From contig JAUWAY010000003.1 in assembly GCA_030601845.1 (NCBI GenBank), positions 49,846 through 113,845 on the forward strand: a DNA stretch of 64,000 nt, given 5' to 3'. The DNA comes from Phycisphaerae bacterium. Lineage in GTDB: Bacteria; Planctomycetota; Phycisphaerae; Sedimentisphaerales; Anaerobacaceae. Position numbers and translations under genes: made by a program. Numbering within the stretch: position 1 is the first letter of the stretch; every line of letters starts with the position of its first letter. The notes under the pieces were generated by a model. The model worked only from the letters and a program-made list of their open reading frames with translations. It was not told the origin of the DNA and made no database searches. Below are positions 51,994-60,354 of the stretch, piece after piece.

Positions 51994-52932
51994 TTGGAAG
52001 TTACCATACAATTAGATTCACCTGACAAGCAACTTGAGTTGTTCGGTTCTGCCGACAGTTACCTTCGCCTTTTGCGTCGATCCCTTGGTGTACAAATTAG
52101 CGCTCGCCAGGCAAAGTTGGTAATCACCGGCAGGGAAAAAAATGTTAACAGGGCTGCTGAAATTATCGACAGAATGCAAAAACACGTGCACAAAGGCCAC
52201 ATGCTCACCACTGAAGATATAACCGTTTTTTTAACTGGCGACGATTCGGGCCCAGCCGGCGAGGCCAGCAAGGCCATTACCGTCTATTCGGCCAAGAAGG
52301 TTGTTGAGCCGTCCACCAAGGGACAGCTAAAGTACGTTGAAGTAATGCTGGCCAACGACCTTACCTTTTGTATCGGCCCGGCCGGAACCGGCAAAACATA
52401 CCTGGCCGTCGCAATTGCAGTCTCAATGTTAAAGAAAAAGCAAATCAGGAGAATCGTCCTTGCTCGCCCGGCTGTAGAGGCCGGCGAAAAACTCGGCTTT
52501 TTGCCGGGCGATGTCCAGGCAAAGGTAAATCCATATCTTCGTCCACTTTTTGACGCCCTCGAAGATATGATGGATTTTGCCCAGATGAGGAAGTTTATAG
52601 AACTTGATATTATCGAAATCATTCCGCTTGCCTTTATGCGTGGCAGAACTCTAAACGAAGCCGTAATCATCTGCGACGAAGCACAAAACACCTCACCTCT
52701 GCAGATGTTAATGGTCTTGACCAGATTAGGGCACGGCTCCAAAATGATAATAACAGGCGACATAACTCAAATTGATCTGGATACCAGTCAGAAAAGCGGA
52801 ATGGTCGAAGCCATTGAAATACTGCGGCGAATAAAAGGTATAGGTTGTGTAGAATTAACACAGAGAGACATCGTACGACATCGATTGGTTCAGAATATCG
52901 TGCGAGCCTACAAAAAAAAGGCAAAAAGCTAA
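51994..52932 (+). CDS. phoH: PhoH-family ATPase
   Basis: Cytoplasmic ATPase linked to RNA metabolism, usually encoded next to ybeY. The 312 residues have an N-terminal KH-like part, then Walker A TFCIGPAGTGKTYLAVAIA, RRIVLARPAVEAGEKLGFLP and Walker B VIICDEAQNTSPLQMLMVL with MIITGDITQIDL. The start is a TTG (51994). Gene order with pgpH and ybeY is conserved across bacteria. Confidence 0.95.
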   Translation: MEVTIQLDSPDKQLELFGSADSYLRLLRRSLGVQISARQAKLVITGREKNVNRAAEIIDRMQKHVHKGHMLTTEDITVFLTGDDSGPAGEASKAITVYSAKKVVEPSTKGQLKYVEVMLANDLTFCIGPAGTGKTYLAVAIAVSMLKKKQIRRIVLARPAVEAGEKLGFLPGDVQAKVNPYLRPLFDALEDMMDFAQMRKFIELDIIEIIPLAFMRGRTLNEAVIICDEAQNTSPLQMLMVLTRLGHGSKMIITGDITQIDLDTSQKSGMVEAIEILRRIKGIGCVELTQRDIVRHRLVQNIVRAYKKKAKS

Positions 52933-52986
52933 TTGGTAACCGGTAATTATTTAACCGATTACCATTTAGCTATTCAACCAATACAA

Positions 52987-54582
52987 ATGCGCTTTTTGAA
53001 AAAAACCAGTCCGAGACGAGATAAGGTTCGCAAGAGCATGGCCGTTGAGCGGCTGGCGAAAATAAGCCGGTTCGCTAACAAGGAGCGTTTAGTCTCCGCT
53101 CTGCTGTGGCTGCTTTTTGTGGGCCTCTGTGCCCTTATCCTTTCGTTTGAACTGATCCGGCGGAGCAGCTATCTTGAAGTGATAGCAATAATAGTCATAG
53201 TGGTGTTGATTTCTCTGGCTGCGGCTTTTTATATCCATCACTGGCAAAAGCGAATAATAACCAATCACGCCAGGGCTGTGGCACTGATGGGTTTATTTAT
53301 TTTATTGTTGGCCACAGCAAAACTTGGTGCATTGCCCTTACTGGGTAATCAGACGGCGTGGGCCACCGGCACCGCCGTCGCAGCAGCCATTATTTTGACA
53401 ATCGCTTATGACCAGCGTTTCGCAATCGGGATGAGTATGTTCTATTGTCTCCTTGCCTCTTTCGCTGCAGGACCAATGACAAATACTATAGAACCAGCTG
53501 GCAAATATCAATTGGTAAATATCAATTTGTTTTTGACAATGGCCGCCGGTGCCACTATCTGCTGTTTCTCGCTGAGGGAAATACGCACGAGAATGAAATT
53601 GCTCAAAGTCAGCACTCTGGCAGCAGTAATAGTATTCATAACAGCGGGCTCTTTAGCCTCCCTGGACTTTTTGGCAAAAAAGTCACCCCAATTTATCGGG
53701 GATGTTTTTAGCAACGCCGGCTATCACGCAGGTGTCACCTTCCTGGTAGGCCTGCTCATCCAGAGCTTGCTTCCACTTATCGAAAAAATCTTCCGAATAG
53801 CAACAAGTATGACTCTTCTCGACCACAGTGACGCGAATCAGCCGTTGTTGAAAAAGCTTGCTATGGAAGCACCCGGGACATTCAGCCATAGCTTGTTGAT
53901 AGGTTCTATCGCTGAAGCCGCCGCCGAGGCAATTGGTCGCAACGGCCTTTTGTGCAGAGTCGGGGCCTACTATCACGATATCGGAAAAATCAATAAGCCC
54001 AGCTATTTTGTGGAAAACCAAATGGGTTCGATGAGCCGGCATAAAGAACTATCACCGGCAATGAGCCAATTGATTATTGTGGGCCACGTCAAGGACGGGA
54101 TAGAGATGGCCAAGGAATACGCCTTGCCCGTTGTGCTCCGGCAATTTATCGAAACGCATCATGGCACGACACTTGTTGAATATTTTTACAATGAGGCCAA
54201 AAAACTCAAAACTCAAAACTCAAAACTCAAAACTGTTGCTCCGCCTTCTGAAAGTGAATTTAGATATTCCGGGCCAAAACCACGAACAAAAGAAGCAGCG
54301 ATTGTAATGCTGGCAGATATTGTCGAAGGTGCTGTCAGGTCGCTTGGTGAAGTAACCCTAACGAGAATAGAAGCCGTTATCCACAATATGGCTATGAAAC
54401 GGCTCCAGGACGGACAATTCGATGAATGCGATTTGTCTCTGCGAGAGTTAAGTCAGATAGAAGCAAGTATGTCAAAAGCCCTTGCGGCACACTATCACAG
54501 CCGAATCGCATATCCAAAAGCACCGGATGTACCTGAAGAGACACAATCTAAACCCAAGCAAACCGAGCAAAAAAACAATTAA
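52987..54582 (+). CDS. pgpH: membrane HD phosphohydrolase (PgpH type)
   Basis: Membrane protein with a C-terminal HD domain; the studied relatives degrade cyclic di-AMP. The 531 residues have about seven helices between 35 and 280, then LLIGSIAEAAAEAIGRNGLL, RVGAYYHDIGKINKPSYFVE (HD pair) and FIETHHGTTLVEYFYNEA. The N-terminal extracellular 7TM-HDED domain of longer PgpH proteins is missing. In-frame AACTCAA heptads at 54203-54236 encode the low-complexity KLKTQNSKLKT after the HD core. ATG 52987 is preferred; upstream codons lie in AACC repeats. Confidence 0.9.
   Translation: MRFLKKTSPRRDKVRKSMAVERLAKISRFANKERLVSALLWLLFVGLCALILSFELIRRSSYLEVIAIIVIVVLISLAAAFYIHHWQKRIITNHARAVALMGLFILLLATAKLGALPLLGNQTAWATGTAVAAAIILTIAYDQRFAIGMSMFYCLLASFAAGPMTNTIEPAGKYQLVNINLFLTMAAGATICCFSLREIRTRMKLLKVSTLAAVIVFITAGSLASLDFLAKKSPQFIGDVFSNAGYHAGVTFLVGLLIQSLLPLIEKIFRIATSMTLLDHSDANQPLLKKLAMEAPGTFSHSLLIGSIAEAAAEAIGRNGLLCRVGAYYHDIGKINKPSYFVENQMGSMSRHKELSPAMSQLIIVGHVKDGIEMAKEYALPVVLRQFIETHHGTTLVEYFYNEAKKLKTQNSKLKTVAPPSESEFRYSGPKPRTKEAAIVMLADIVEGAVRSLGEVTLTRIEAVIHNMAMKRLQDGQFDECDLSLRELSQIEASMSKALAAHYHSRIAYPKAPDVPEETQSKPKQTEQKNN
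54203..54236. repeat. AACTCAA heptads inside pgpH
   Basis: Four exact seven-base units read in frame as LKTQNSKLKT; three units equal seven codons, so the protein repeat also has period seven. Confidence 0.8.
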
Positions 54583-54587
54583 CAGTT

Positions 54588-55082
54588 ATGGGGTCTGCTA
54601 AACAAGAGCAAGATATAGTCGTTCAAATCGCCAAGAAATTTGATGGTATAGACGTCAATCTGCCTAAGCTTAAAAAACTGGTCAAAACCATCTGCAACCG
54701 TTTTACGAGATACGAGATACGAGATACGAAATACGAAATTAGTATTGCAATAGTTGACGAAGACGAAATCCGCAAAGTAAACAACCAATTCCTGAATCGC
54801 AACCTTGCTACCGATTGTTTGAGTTTCGATTTGTCACAGGAGGACAAGCACTATTCGAAATCATTCGAGCTGGTGGTTAACGCTGAAAGGGCCATAAAAG
54901 AAGCGCATTTGCGAGGCCATTCAAGCGAAGCTGAATTGGCGCTTTACGTAACCCATAGTTTGCTGCACAAGCTCGGCTTTGACGATTCCACGCAGGTCCA
55001 GGCAAAAAAAATGCACGATGCCGAAGATGAAATTTTACAACAGCTTGGTTACGGTTCGGTATATAATAGAAGTAGCGGATAG
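54588..55082 (+). CDS. ybeY: endoribonuclease YbeY
   Basis: Metal-dependent endoribonuclease in rRNA maturation and ribosome quality control. The 164 residues contain AIVDEDEIRKVNNQFLNRN, DCLSFDLSQED and the metal site ALYVTHSLLHKLGFDD, where the usual third histidine (GYDH) is an aspartate. Residues about 39-52 (FTRYEIRDTKYEIS) are encoded by five heptads (TACGAGA/TACGAAA) at 54704-54738, before the IAIVDE strand. It starts five bases after pgpH. Confidence 0.92.
   Translation: MGSAKQEQDIVVQIAKKFDGIDVNLPKLKKLVKTICNRFTRYEIRDTKYEISIAIVDEDEIRKVNNQFLNRNLATDCLSFDLSQEDKHYSKSFELVVNAERAIKEAHLRGHSSEAELALYVTHSLLHKLGFDDSTQVQAKKMHDAEDEILQQLGYGSVYNRSSG
54704..54738. repeat. TACGAGA/TACGAAA heptads inside ybeY
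   Basis: Five consecutive seven-base units, read in frame as RYEIRDTKYEI. Same family as in murD at 21408. Confidence 0.8.
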
Positions 55083-55149
55083 TCGATAGCGTATAGAAAA
55101 AGAAAACCAAACACTGCAAAGAAACGCTATATTGAAAGGATGTTAAAAA

Positions 55150-56394
55150 GTGAGCTATATTGGTTGGGTGGTGTTGTTGATTTGTCTTCTTACCGGCGGT
55201 ACACTGTTCTTTTCTGTCAATGGCATCGCTTTGCGAATATTCTCACGCACCAGACTACAAGACGCATTAAAACTAAAAAACAAAGAAGAACTCATCAATA
55301 GTCTTGTGGAAAACGCTGAAAAGCTGATTTTGACGTGCTCTTTATATCAAATCATCACCAGTTGTTGCATAATATTGTTGTTGCGGAGCATTACCAATTT
55401 ACACCTTACAGGTATTATTGCGATTCCGATATTTTTGGTATTTGGTGTGTCGATTCCTTATGCATGGGCCAAATATGCAGGCGAAAAAATTCTGAGCCGA
55501 ACATACAAACTGCTAATGCTATTTGCAAAGATTGCCTCGCCTGTTCTTTACGTCTGCAAATTTGTTGACGGTTTTGTCCGCCGACTCGTCGGCGTAGTCG
55601 AGACAACGCCCGAAGAACGACAGGAAGAAAAACAGGAGGAATTCTTAAACGGTCTGGAGCAGCGCAGAACCGAGGGCGTGCTTGATGAAGAAGAGCAGGA
55701 GATGATTGAAAGCGTGTTGGAGTTAAGCGACACCGCCGCTGATGAAATTATGACGCCCCGCACCAGTATAGTGTCAGTTGAGGTCAACTCTGATTTGCAG
55801 ACGATTCTGGAAACTATCAATACGGCGGGCCATACCCGTGTCCCTGTCTATGAAGAAAATATAGACAACATAATCGGATTCGTCTACGCCAAGGACCTGC
55901 TGACACAAATCGGCAAAGACCCCGCCGATTTCAAATTGCGAGATAAATTAAGAGACGCCTATTTTGTCCCCGAAACGAAACCTCTCAGGGCCCTGCTCCA
56001 CGAGTTTCAAAATCAAAAACTGCATATAGCAGTAGTGCTTGATGAATATGGTGGAACAGCCGGCATCGTTACCCTGGAGGACATCCTCGAAGAGCTTGTC
56101 GGTGAAATAACGGACGAATACGAAGAAAAACCACCGGAACCCGTAAAGCAGATAGATCAAAGCACAATTGATGCCGATGCGAAAACATACGTCGATGACA
56201 TCAACGACCAGTTCGAACTGAATCTGCCCGAAGACGAAGATTACGACACCATAGGCGGTTTTGTCTTCTCACATTTGGGCTATATTCCAAAAACCGGCGA
56301 GAGCTTTGATTATGAAAATTTGAAATTTACCATTACCTTTGCCGAGCCCAGAAGAATAAAACGTATCAGAATCCACAAAATCAATAATCAATAG
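55150..56394 (+). CDS. CNNM/CorC-type transporter-associated protein (hemolysin-like)
   Basis: Membrane protein with CBS domains, related to magnesium/cobalt efflux CorC and HlyC. The 414 residues begin with a CNNM-like region of three to four helices (WVVLLICLLTGGTLFFSVN, IITSCCIILLLRS), then a long acidic helix, two CBS repeats (DEIMTPRTSIVSVEVNSDLQ and ALLHEFQNQKLHIAVVLDEYGG) and the CorC_HlyC domain (DTIGGFVFSHLGYIPKTGES). The GTG at 55150 has GAAAGGATG upstream. It belongs to the ybeY-corC-recO order seen in many phyla. Confidence 0.9.
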   Translation: MSYIGWVVLLICLLTGGTLFFSVNGIALRIFSRTRLQDALKLKNKEELINSLVENAEKLILTCSLYQIITSCCIILLLRSITNLHLTGIIAIPIFLVFGVSIPYAWAKYAGEKILSRTYKLLMLFAKIASPVLYVCKFVDGFVRRLVGVVETTPEERQEEKQEEFLNGLEQRRTEGVLDEEEQEMIESVLELSDTAADEIMTPRTSIVSVEVNSDLQTILETINTAGHTRVPVYEENIDNIIGFVYAKDLLTQIGKDPADFKLRDKLRDAYFVPETKPLRALLHEFQNQKLHIAVVLDEYGGTAGIVTLEDILEELVGEITDEYEEKPPEPVKQIDQSTIDADAKTYVDDINDQFELNLPEDEDYDTIGGFVFSHLGYIPKTGESFDYENLKFTITFAEPRRIKRIRIHKINNQ

Positions 56395-56404
56395 CAAATA
56401 ATCA

Positions 56405-57199
56405 ATGCTAAGCAAAGACCTGGCTATTTGCATACGTGCCGTCGATTATTCCGAAACATCCCAGATTATAACATTTTTCACAAGAGCAACCGGCAAAATC
56501 AGTGCCATCGCCAAGGGCTCGAAACGGCCCAAATCAGCATTCGACGGGCCGGTCGAAATATTCTCGCACGGAGAAATCGTTTTTTCGGATTCAACCAGAG
56601 AAAAACTCGCAACACTAACAGAATTTGAGCAACAACCGGGTCTTAGTCATCTCAGTAACAACCTGTTTGCCCTAAACTGCTGTCTTTTTGGCACCGAACT
56701 GCTGAATAATTTGACGAATGAATACGACCCGCATCCCGAACTCTTTGACAGCTTCCTGCAATTTTTACAGGACGCCAACGAGCGACGAGCATCAAGCATC
56801 GAGCATCGAAATGTGCTGGCACTGCTGATACTATTTCAGTTAGCTCTTCTTAAGGAAGTGGGCCTTCAACCGGTCCTGAATGCCTGCGTAAACTGCAAAA
56901 CGAGATACGAGCATCGAGCATCGCTTGTCCGCCGTAGCTTCGGCGAAGGCGGAAGCATCGAGCATCGAGTTTATTTCAGCAGCTCCGCCAATGGCCTGAT
57001 TTGCAGAGATTGTGAGAATAGTTTCCCGGACAAAATCAGACTAACCAAAGACGCTGCAGATTGTCTAACTAATTTAAAACTGATTGCCGAATCGAACGAA
57101 AAAACGCTAAGCGAAATCGAAAAGATTTTAGTTTACCACTTCACCGAGATTCTCCACCACCCGCCCAAAATGGCAAAGTACATAATTCGTGACTCGTGA
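56405..57199 (+). CDS. recO: DNA repair protein RecO
   Basis: Loads RecA on gapped DNA together with RecR. The 264 residues start with the OB-fold AICIRAVDYSETSQIITFFT, then ISAIAKGSKRPKSAFDGPVE. The zinc knuckle is split: CVNCKT, about 35 residues, then LICRDC. Most of that gap (TRYEHRAS, LVRRSFGEGGSIEHRVY) is encoded by heptads with a hairpin repeat set inside them (56900-56990). A further insertion (ASSIEHR, 56787-56810) lies upstream. The last codons run into TCGTGAC repeats. Confidence 0.92.
   Translation: MLSKDLAICIRAVDYSETSQIITFFTRATGKISAIAKGSKRPKSAFDGPVEIFSHGEIVFSDSTREKLATLTEFEQQPGLSHLSNNLFALNCCLFGTELLNNLTNEYDPHPELFDSFLQFLQDANERRASSIEHRNVLALLILFQLALLKEVGLQPVLNACVNCKTRYEHRASLVRRSFGEGGSIEHRVYFSSSANGLICRDCENSFPDKIRLTKDAADCLTNLKLIAESNEKTLSEIEKILVYHFTEILHHPPKMAKYIIRDS
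56900..56990. repeat. hairpin repeat nested in heptads inside recO
   Basis: GAGCATCGAGCATCG heptads, then a complete GTCCGCCGTAGCTTCGGCGA/AGGCGGA element, then AGCATCGAGCATCGAG heptads again. The hairpin element is thus inserted within the heptad array, and the whole is translated between the two zinc-binding cysteine pairs. Confidence 0.8.
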
Positions 57200-57339
57200 T
57201 TAGCGGTGCGTGATTTGTAATTTTTTAATCGCGGAGGACGCTGAATACGCAGAAAAATATAGCCACAAAAAAGCTCAAAAAACACAAAGAAAAATTAACC
57301 ACAGATTTCACAGATTTATACGGATTTATTGGATGCAGA
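57185..57339. repeat. mixed tandem repeats downstream of recO
   Basis: TCGTGACTCGTGATTAGCGG, then GAGGACGCTGAATACGCAGA and ACCACAGATTTCACAGATTT with ACGCAGATTT. Same families as 14930-15000 and 60628-60670. No gene. Confidence 0.65.
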
Positions 57340-57963
57340 TTAACGCAGATTTATTTTCCTATGTAGAAATGTTCTTAGACGCGATAGTTGTTTTTTAAGC
57401 TTATCATAAATAACTCTCCAGTTTATTGGCAAACCTTTTATAGTAATGGTATCTCCCAAAATTTTAGAAGGTATGTGCTCTGTTTCTGCTGTCTTTTTTC
57501 CTGATTTGAACTCAGCTTTTAGCAGTTCCTTGTATCTGTCTAAACCAGTGCAAAATTTCTGCTGTTCATTCTTACTGACTGACAAAGGCTCTGTTTGGGC
57601 CCGATCAACAATATCCAGTAACTCTTTTGCCGTTCTGAACAATTCTGAGCTCGGGTCATCACTCTTAATTTTTATGCCTATCTTGAGAAACTCTCTAATT
57701 TCGTCCCACTCTTGCTCTAGCTCGGCTTCTCTGTACAACTTAGCTTGCTCTTTTTCATAGGTTTTCCGCTCGGCCTCAGTTAATTCATTCAAGCGCTTAG
57801 GCTTAGCACGCCGAAACATCTTATTGAGCTTATTAAGCTCACGTTTACTCATTTGGTCAAAAAGCATCCGATTTTTGAACCTTGACTTTATCCTCGCAAA
57901 CATCTCGTCCAACTCGGACATCGAATGTCTGTGCTTCTTTGCCTGTTTTTTGTTGCTGCTCAT
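57340..57963 (-). CDS. charged, helical protein of unknown function
   Basis: A 207-residue soluble protein rich in lysine and glutamate: KKQAKKHRHSMSELDEMFAR, then LNKMFRRAKPKRLNELTEAE and a coiled-coil-like LYREAELEQEWDEIREFLK. I do not recognise a family. Its end overlaps the repeat region downstream of recO, so the last residues (RTFLHRKINLR) may not be ancestral. It is convergent with recO. Confidence 0.55.
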   Translation of the reverse strand: MSSNKKQAKKHRHSMSELDEMFARIKSRFKNRMLFDQMSKRELNKLNKMFRRAKPKRLNELTEAERKTYEKEQAKLYREAELEQEWDEIREFLKIGIKIKSDDPSSELFRTAKELLDIVDRAQTEPLSVSKNEQQKFCTGLDRYKELLKAEFKSGKKTAETEHIPSKILGDTITIKGLPINWRVIYDKLKKQLSRLRTFLHRKINLR

Positions 57964-58108
57964 AAATTAGGCTCCAAGTTTTTCATCTTTCAATTTCTCA
58001 CAGCCAACTGCCGCTCGATACATTCGATTTTAGCTCTTTCCATACTCATAATTTTACTGGATTTTGACTAAAAAGTCAATAATTAGCTCTGTTTTTCCCT
58101 CTTTTCCC

Positions 58109-58138
58109 TTGACAGACACCAGTCAAAAGATGTAAACT
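58109..58138 (+). promoter_or_regulatory. promoter of the lipoprotein and small-protein group
   Basis: TTGACA, 18 bases, TAAACT, about 75 bases before the lipoprotein gene at 58211. Consensus -35; slightly long spacer. Confidence 0.55.
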
Positions 58139-58210
58139 ATATGATAGTTTTGGAGGGAGCCAAAGCACCAAACAAGCCGAAAACATTAGTTTTTTTGAGA
58201 GGTAGGAAAT

Positions 58211-58942
58211 ATGAAAAGAGTTAATATCCTTCTTGTAGAAAAAATTGTCATTTTATTATCCCTCATTTTTTTGTCAGGATGCGGGCCATCCTATACAGTG
58301 GGGATAAATTCCATAAACTCCGAACCGGCCACACACAAGAAACATTATCTACTTCTGCCAGGTAACGAAAATACCAGTGAGAAAGACCTGGAATTCCAAG
58401 AGTACGCTGCTTATATTCATCGTGCGCTGAAAGCAAACGGTTTCGTTCAAGCAAGTAAAGAGAGCGCCCAAGTAATAATCTTTGCTGCATACGGAATCGG
58501 CGAACCAATGGCTCAAAACTACAGTTTTTCACTTCCTGTATATGGACAAACAGGCGGTGGAACAAGTTACTTCACTGGAAGTAGTTACGGCAGTGGCGGG
58601 TACAGTTCATTCAGCGGAAGTGCTTATTCTCCACCTCAATATGGGGTCGTAGGTTCTCAAACCCATTCGGGGAGCTTTATAACACATAAAAGGTATTTCG
58701 TGTTGGACGCTTACGGTGCTGACACACTTAGGAAATCAAATGGTGAAACCTTTGAGCAAGTTTGGAAAACAACCGCCGTCAGCAGAGGGCGAACAAATGA
58801 CTTGCGACAGGTGCTGCCAGTATTGGTCGCTGCATCGTACCGGAACTTTGCAACAAACACGAAACAAAAAATCTATATCGAGTTATCTCCAAACGACAAA
58901 AGAGTTAAGTTTATTAAAGGTTTGATAGATTCTCCCAAATAG
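58211..58942 (+). CDS. lipoprotein with a glycine/serine-rich segment
   Basis: A 243-residue exported lipoprotein: signal peptide EKIVILLSLIFLSGC with lipobox, a DUF4136-like beta domain (HKKHYLLLPGNENTSEKDLE, then YAAYIHRALKANGFVQASKE) and a flexible stretch TSYFTGSSYGSGGYSSFSGS. The end (IYIELSPNDKRVKFIKGLID) closes the domain. Members of this group are outer-membrane or periplasmic proteins of unknown function. It opens a run of small membrane and lipoprotein genes. Confidence 0.75.
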   Translation: MKRVNILLVEKIVILLSLIFLSGCGPSYTVGINSINSEPATHKKHYLLLPGNENTSEKDLEFQEYAAYIHRALKANGFVQASKESAQVIIFAAYGIGEPMAQNYSFSLPVYGQTGGGTSYFTGSSYGSGGYSSFSGSAYSPPQYGVVGSQTHSGSFITHKRYFVLDAYGADTLRKSNGETFEQVWKTTAVSRGRTNDLRQVLPVLVAASYRNFATNTKQKIYIELSPNDKRVKFIKGLIDSPK

Positions 58943-59048
58943 TAAAATTTTCCCGAATTCACGATGCTTTTGATAGTCGCAGGTTATTTTGAAAAGGAAA
59001 ATTTCAGGTCAAGGAAAAGACACTAAAGCTCTTTGAAAGGAAAGTGCG

Positions 59049-59126
59049 ATGATTCACAATGTACCCGATAAAAAAATGTATGCTTATCTTGCAATTTGCG
59101 GTTTGCTGCTGTTGTATTTATTTTGA
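59049..59126 (+). CDS. 25-residue membrane peptide
   Basis: MIHNVPDKKMYAYLAICGLL then LLYLF and a stop: a short polar start and one membrane helix. AAAGGAAAG lies five to six bases before the ATG, a good ribosome site. Very small, so only moderately certain. Confidence 0.45.
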   Translation: MIHNVPDKKMYAYLAICGLLLLYLF

Positions 59127-59159
59127 AAAAGCCGGTGCACGATAAACGGGAATGATGCT

Positions 59160-59291
59160 ATGCGTCTATTATGGGATATAATTGCGGGATGGTTTGAGGT
59201 TTTTATTGTTGTTCTTGCGTTGTCGGCTATAGCCGGTGTCGGCAAGTTTATCCTGAAACGGCGGCGTAAAAGTAAAGATACTGGAGACTAA
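59160..59291 (+). CDS. 43-residue membrane peptide
   Basis: LWDIIAGWFEVFIVVLALSA continues to IAGVGKFILKRRRKSKDTGD: an amphipathic start, one membrane helix and a basic tail. CGGGA lies about ten bases before the ATG. It follows the 25-residue peptide by 33 bases. Confidence 0.5.
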   Translation: MRLLWDIIAGWFEVFIVVLALSAIAGVGKFILKRRRKSKDTGD

Positions 59292-59352
59292 AACCAGCCA
59301 CACTCTTTCTACTCGGCTTGGGTGCAGTGATGGTGAGAAAAGGACATTAACA

Positions 59353-59856
59353 ATGAACAGAAAACAAAAAATCGTGCTCTGGATAGGTATATTTACAATT
59401 GTCTTGATGTGTCTATTTCCGCCTTGGGTGATTGTTCTAAGTGTTGGTTCCGACCGTTCCTGGAAAGAAATTCAAAGGTATATGAACAATGAATGTAAGA
59501 TAACCTATCCATTCCCAAAGAAAACCATAATTAAACCATATTACGGGTTTATACTGGAACCGCCAAGACTACCTTATCGTCATTACGGTCTGCGCCCAAA
59601 GAAAACCATCGATTTTCCTTTTTGTTGTTCTGTCAAACCACGTTTTATTGCCTCGTTTATGAAAACGGCCTGTTCTGAAGAGGCCTTCCATCAGTGGTTT
59701 GGTAAAAATTGGCTGACTGAAAATGTTTTTATAGACAGATACCTGCTTACCGTAGAATGTGCAATAGCAGCTTTGATTACGGGTGGTCTGCTTTGCACGT
59801 TCACAACAAAAGAAAAGTATAAGCACAAAGAGCAAAAAGTAGAGATTAGAAAATGA
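59353..59856 (+). CDS. membrane protein of unknown function
   Basis: A 167-residue protein with a helix at each end (IVLWIGIFTIVLMCLFPPWV and LTVECAIAALITGGLLCTFT) and a cysteine-containing loop between (FPFCCSVKPRFIASFMKTAC). The C-terminal tail is basic. No family recognised. Its stop overlaps the start of the next small lipoprotein (ATGA). Confidence 0.65.
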   Translation: MNRKQKIVLWIGIFTIVLMCLFPPWVIVLSVGSDRSWKEIQRYMNNECKITYPFPKKTIIKPYYGFILEPPRLPYRHYGLRPKKTIDFPFCCSVKPRFIASFMKTACSEEAFHQWFGKNWLTENVFIDRYLLTVECAIAALITGGLLCTFTTKEKYKHKEQKVEIRK

Positions 59857-59972
59857 AAACCTTAATCCTGATTATGGCATTGTCTCTTATTCTGGTTGGC
59901 TGTGATGGTGACAGTCGAGAAAAAAATGATAAGGCCAAAAAAGGAAATAGGGTGAAGTATAACCGATTTTGA
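59853..59972 (+). CDS. 39-residue lipoprotein
   Basis: KTLILIMALSLILVGC is a short signal peptide with a perfect lipobox, followed by a charged tail DGDSREKNDKAKKGNRVKY. Coupled by a four-base overlap to the gene before it. Similar tiny lipoproteins (entericidin- or Lpp-like in size) occur in many envelopes. Confidence 0.6.
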   Translation: MKTLILIMALSLILVGCDGDSREKNDKAKKGNRVKYNRF

Positions 59973-60010
59973 GAACAAATGTCTTTAACTACACCAGAAA
60001 GGAGTATGTT

Positions 60011-60280
60011 ATGGATTTACCACTTATAAAATATCATATTAAGGAATTATGTGGACTTATGGACCAAGAACCCAATAACGATTTTTTTGTCGATTTACAT
60101 AAGCAATTAGAAGCCCTGTTGAATAGTTCACGACTTATAAACATCAAAGAAGAACAATTTCTGTTGTGCAGACTGAGCGTAAGCGAAGACAAGCCCTTGA
60201 GAACCTTCTTAACCAGATTCAGAAGAATCCTGCTTATCCTAATGAAAAGTCTTCGTCAGACTCCGAAGCAAGCAATCTGA
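60011..60280 (+). CDS. hypothetical protein, possibly frameshifted
   Basis: From ATG 60011 (GGAG eight bases upstream) the frame gives MDLPLIKYHIKELCGLMDQE and on to residue 89. After about residue 50 the overlapping frame ending at 60354 (QTERKRRQALENLLNQIQKN) looks more protein-like than the continuing one (RTFLTRFRRILLILMKSLRQ). A frameshift near 60150 is therefore possible. No family recognised. Confidence 0.4.
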   Translation: MDLPLIKYHIKELCGLMDQEPNNDFFVDLHKQLEALLNSSRLINIKEEQFLLCRLSVSEDKPLRTFLTRFRRILLILMKSLRQTPKQAI

Positions 60281-60354
60281 AAAGCTCATTAAGTTGCCTT
60301 ATTTTGAGTTCTTGGTCAAAATTTATAGATTTAGTCATTATTTTTGGGCGTTAA

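Noticed and set aside
54950..55000. YbeY as inactive because the third metal histidine is Asp
   Set aside because: This position varies among YbeY proteins, so loss of activity cannot be inferred.
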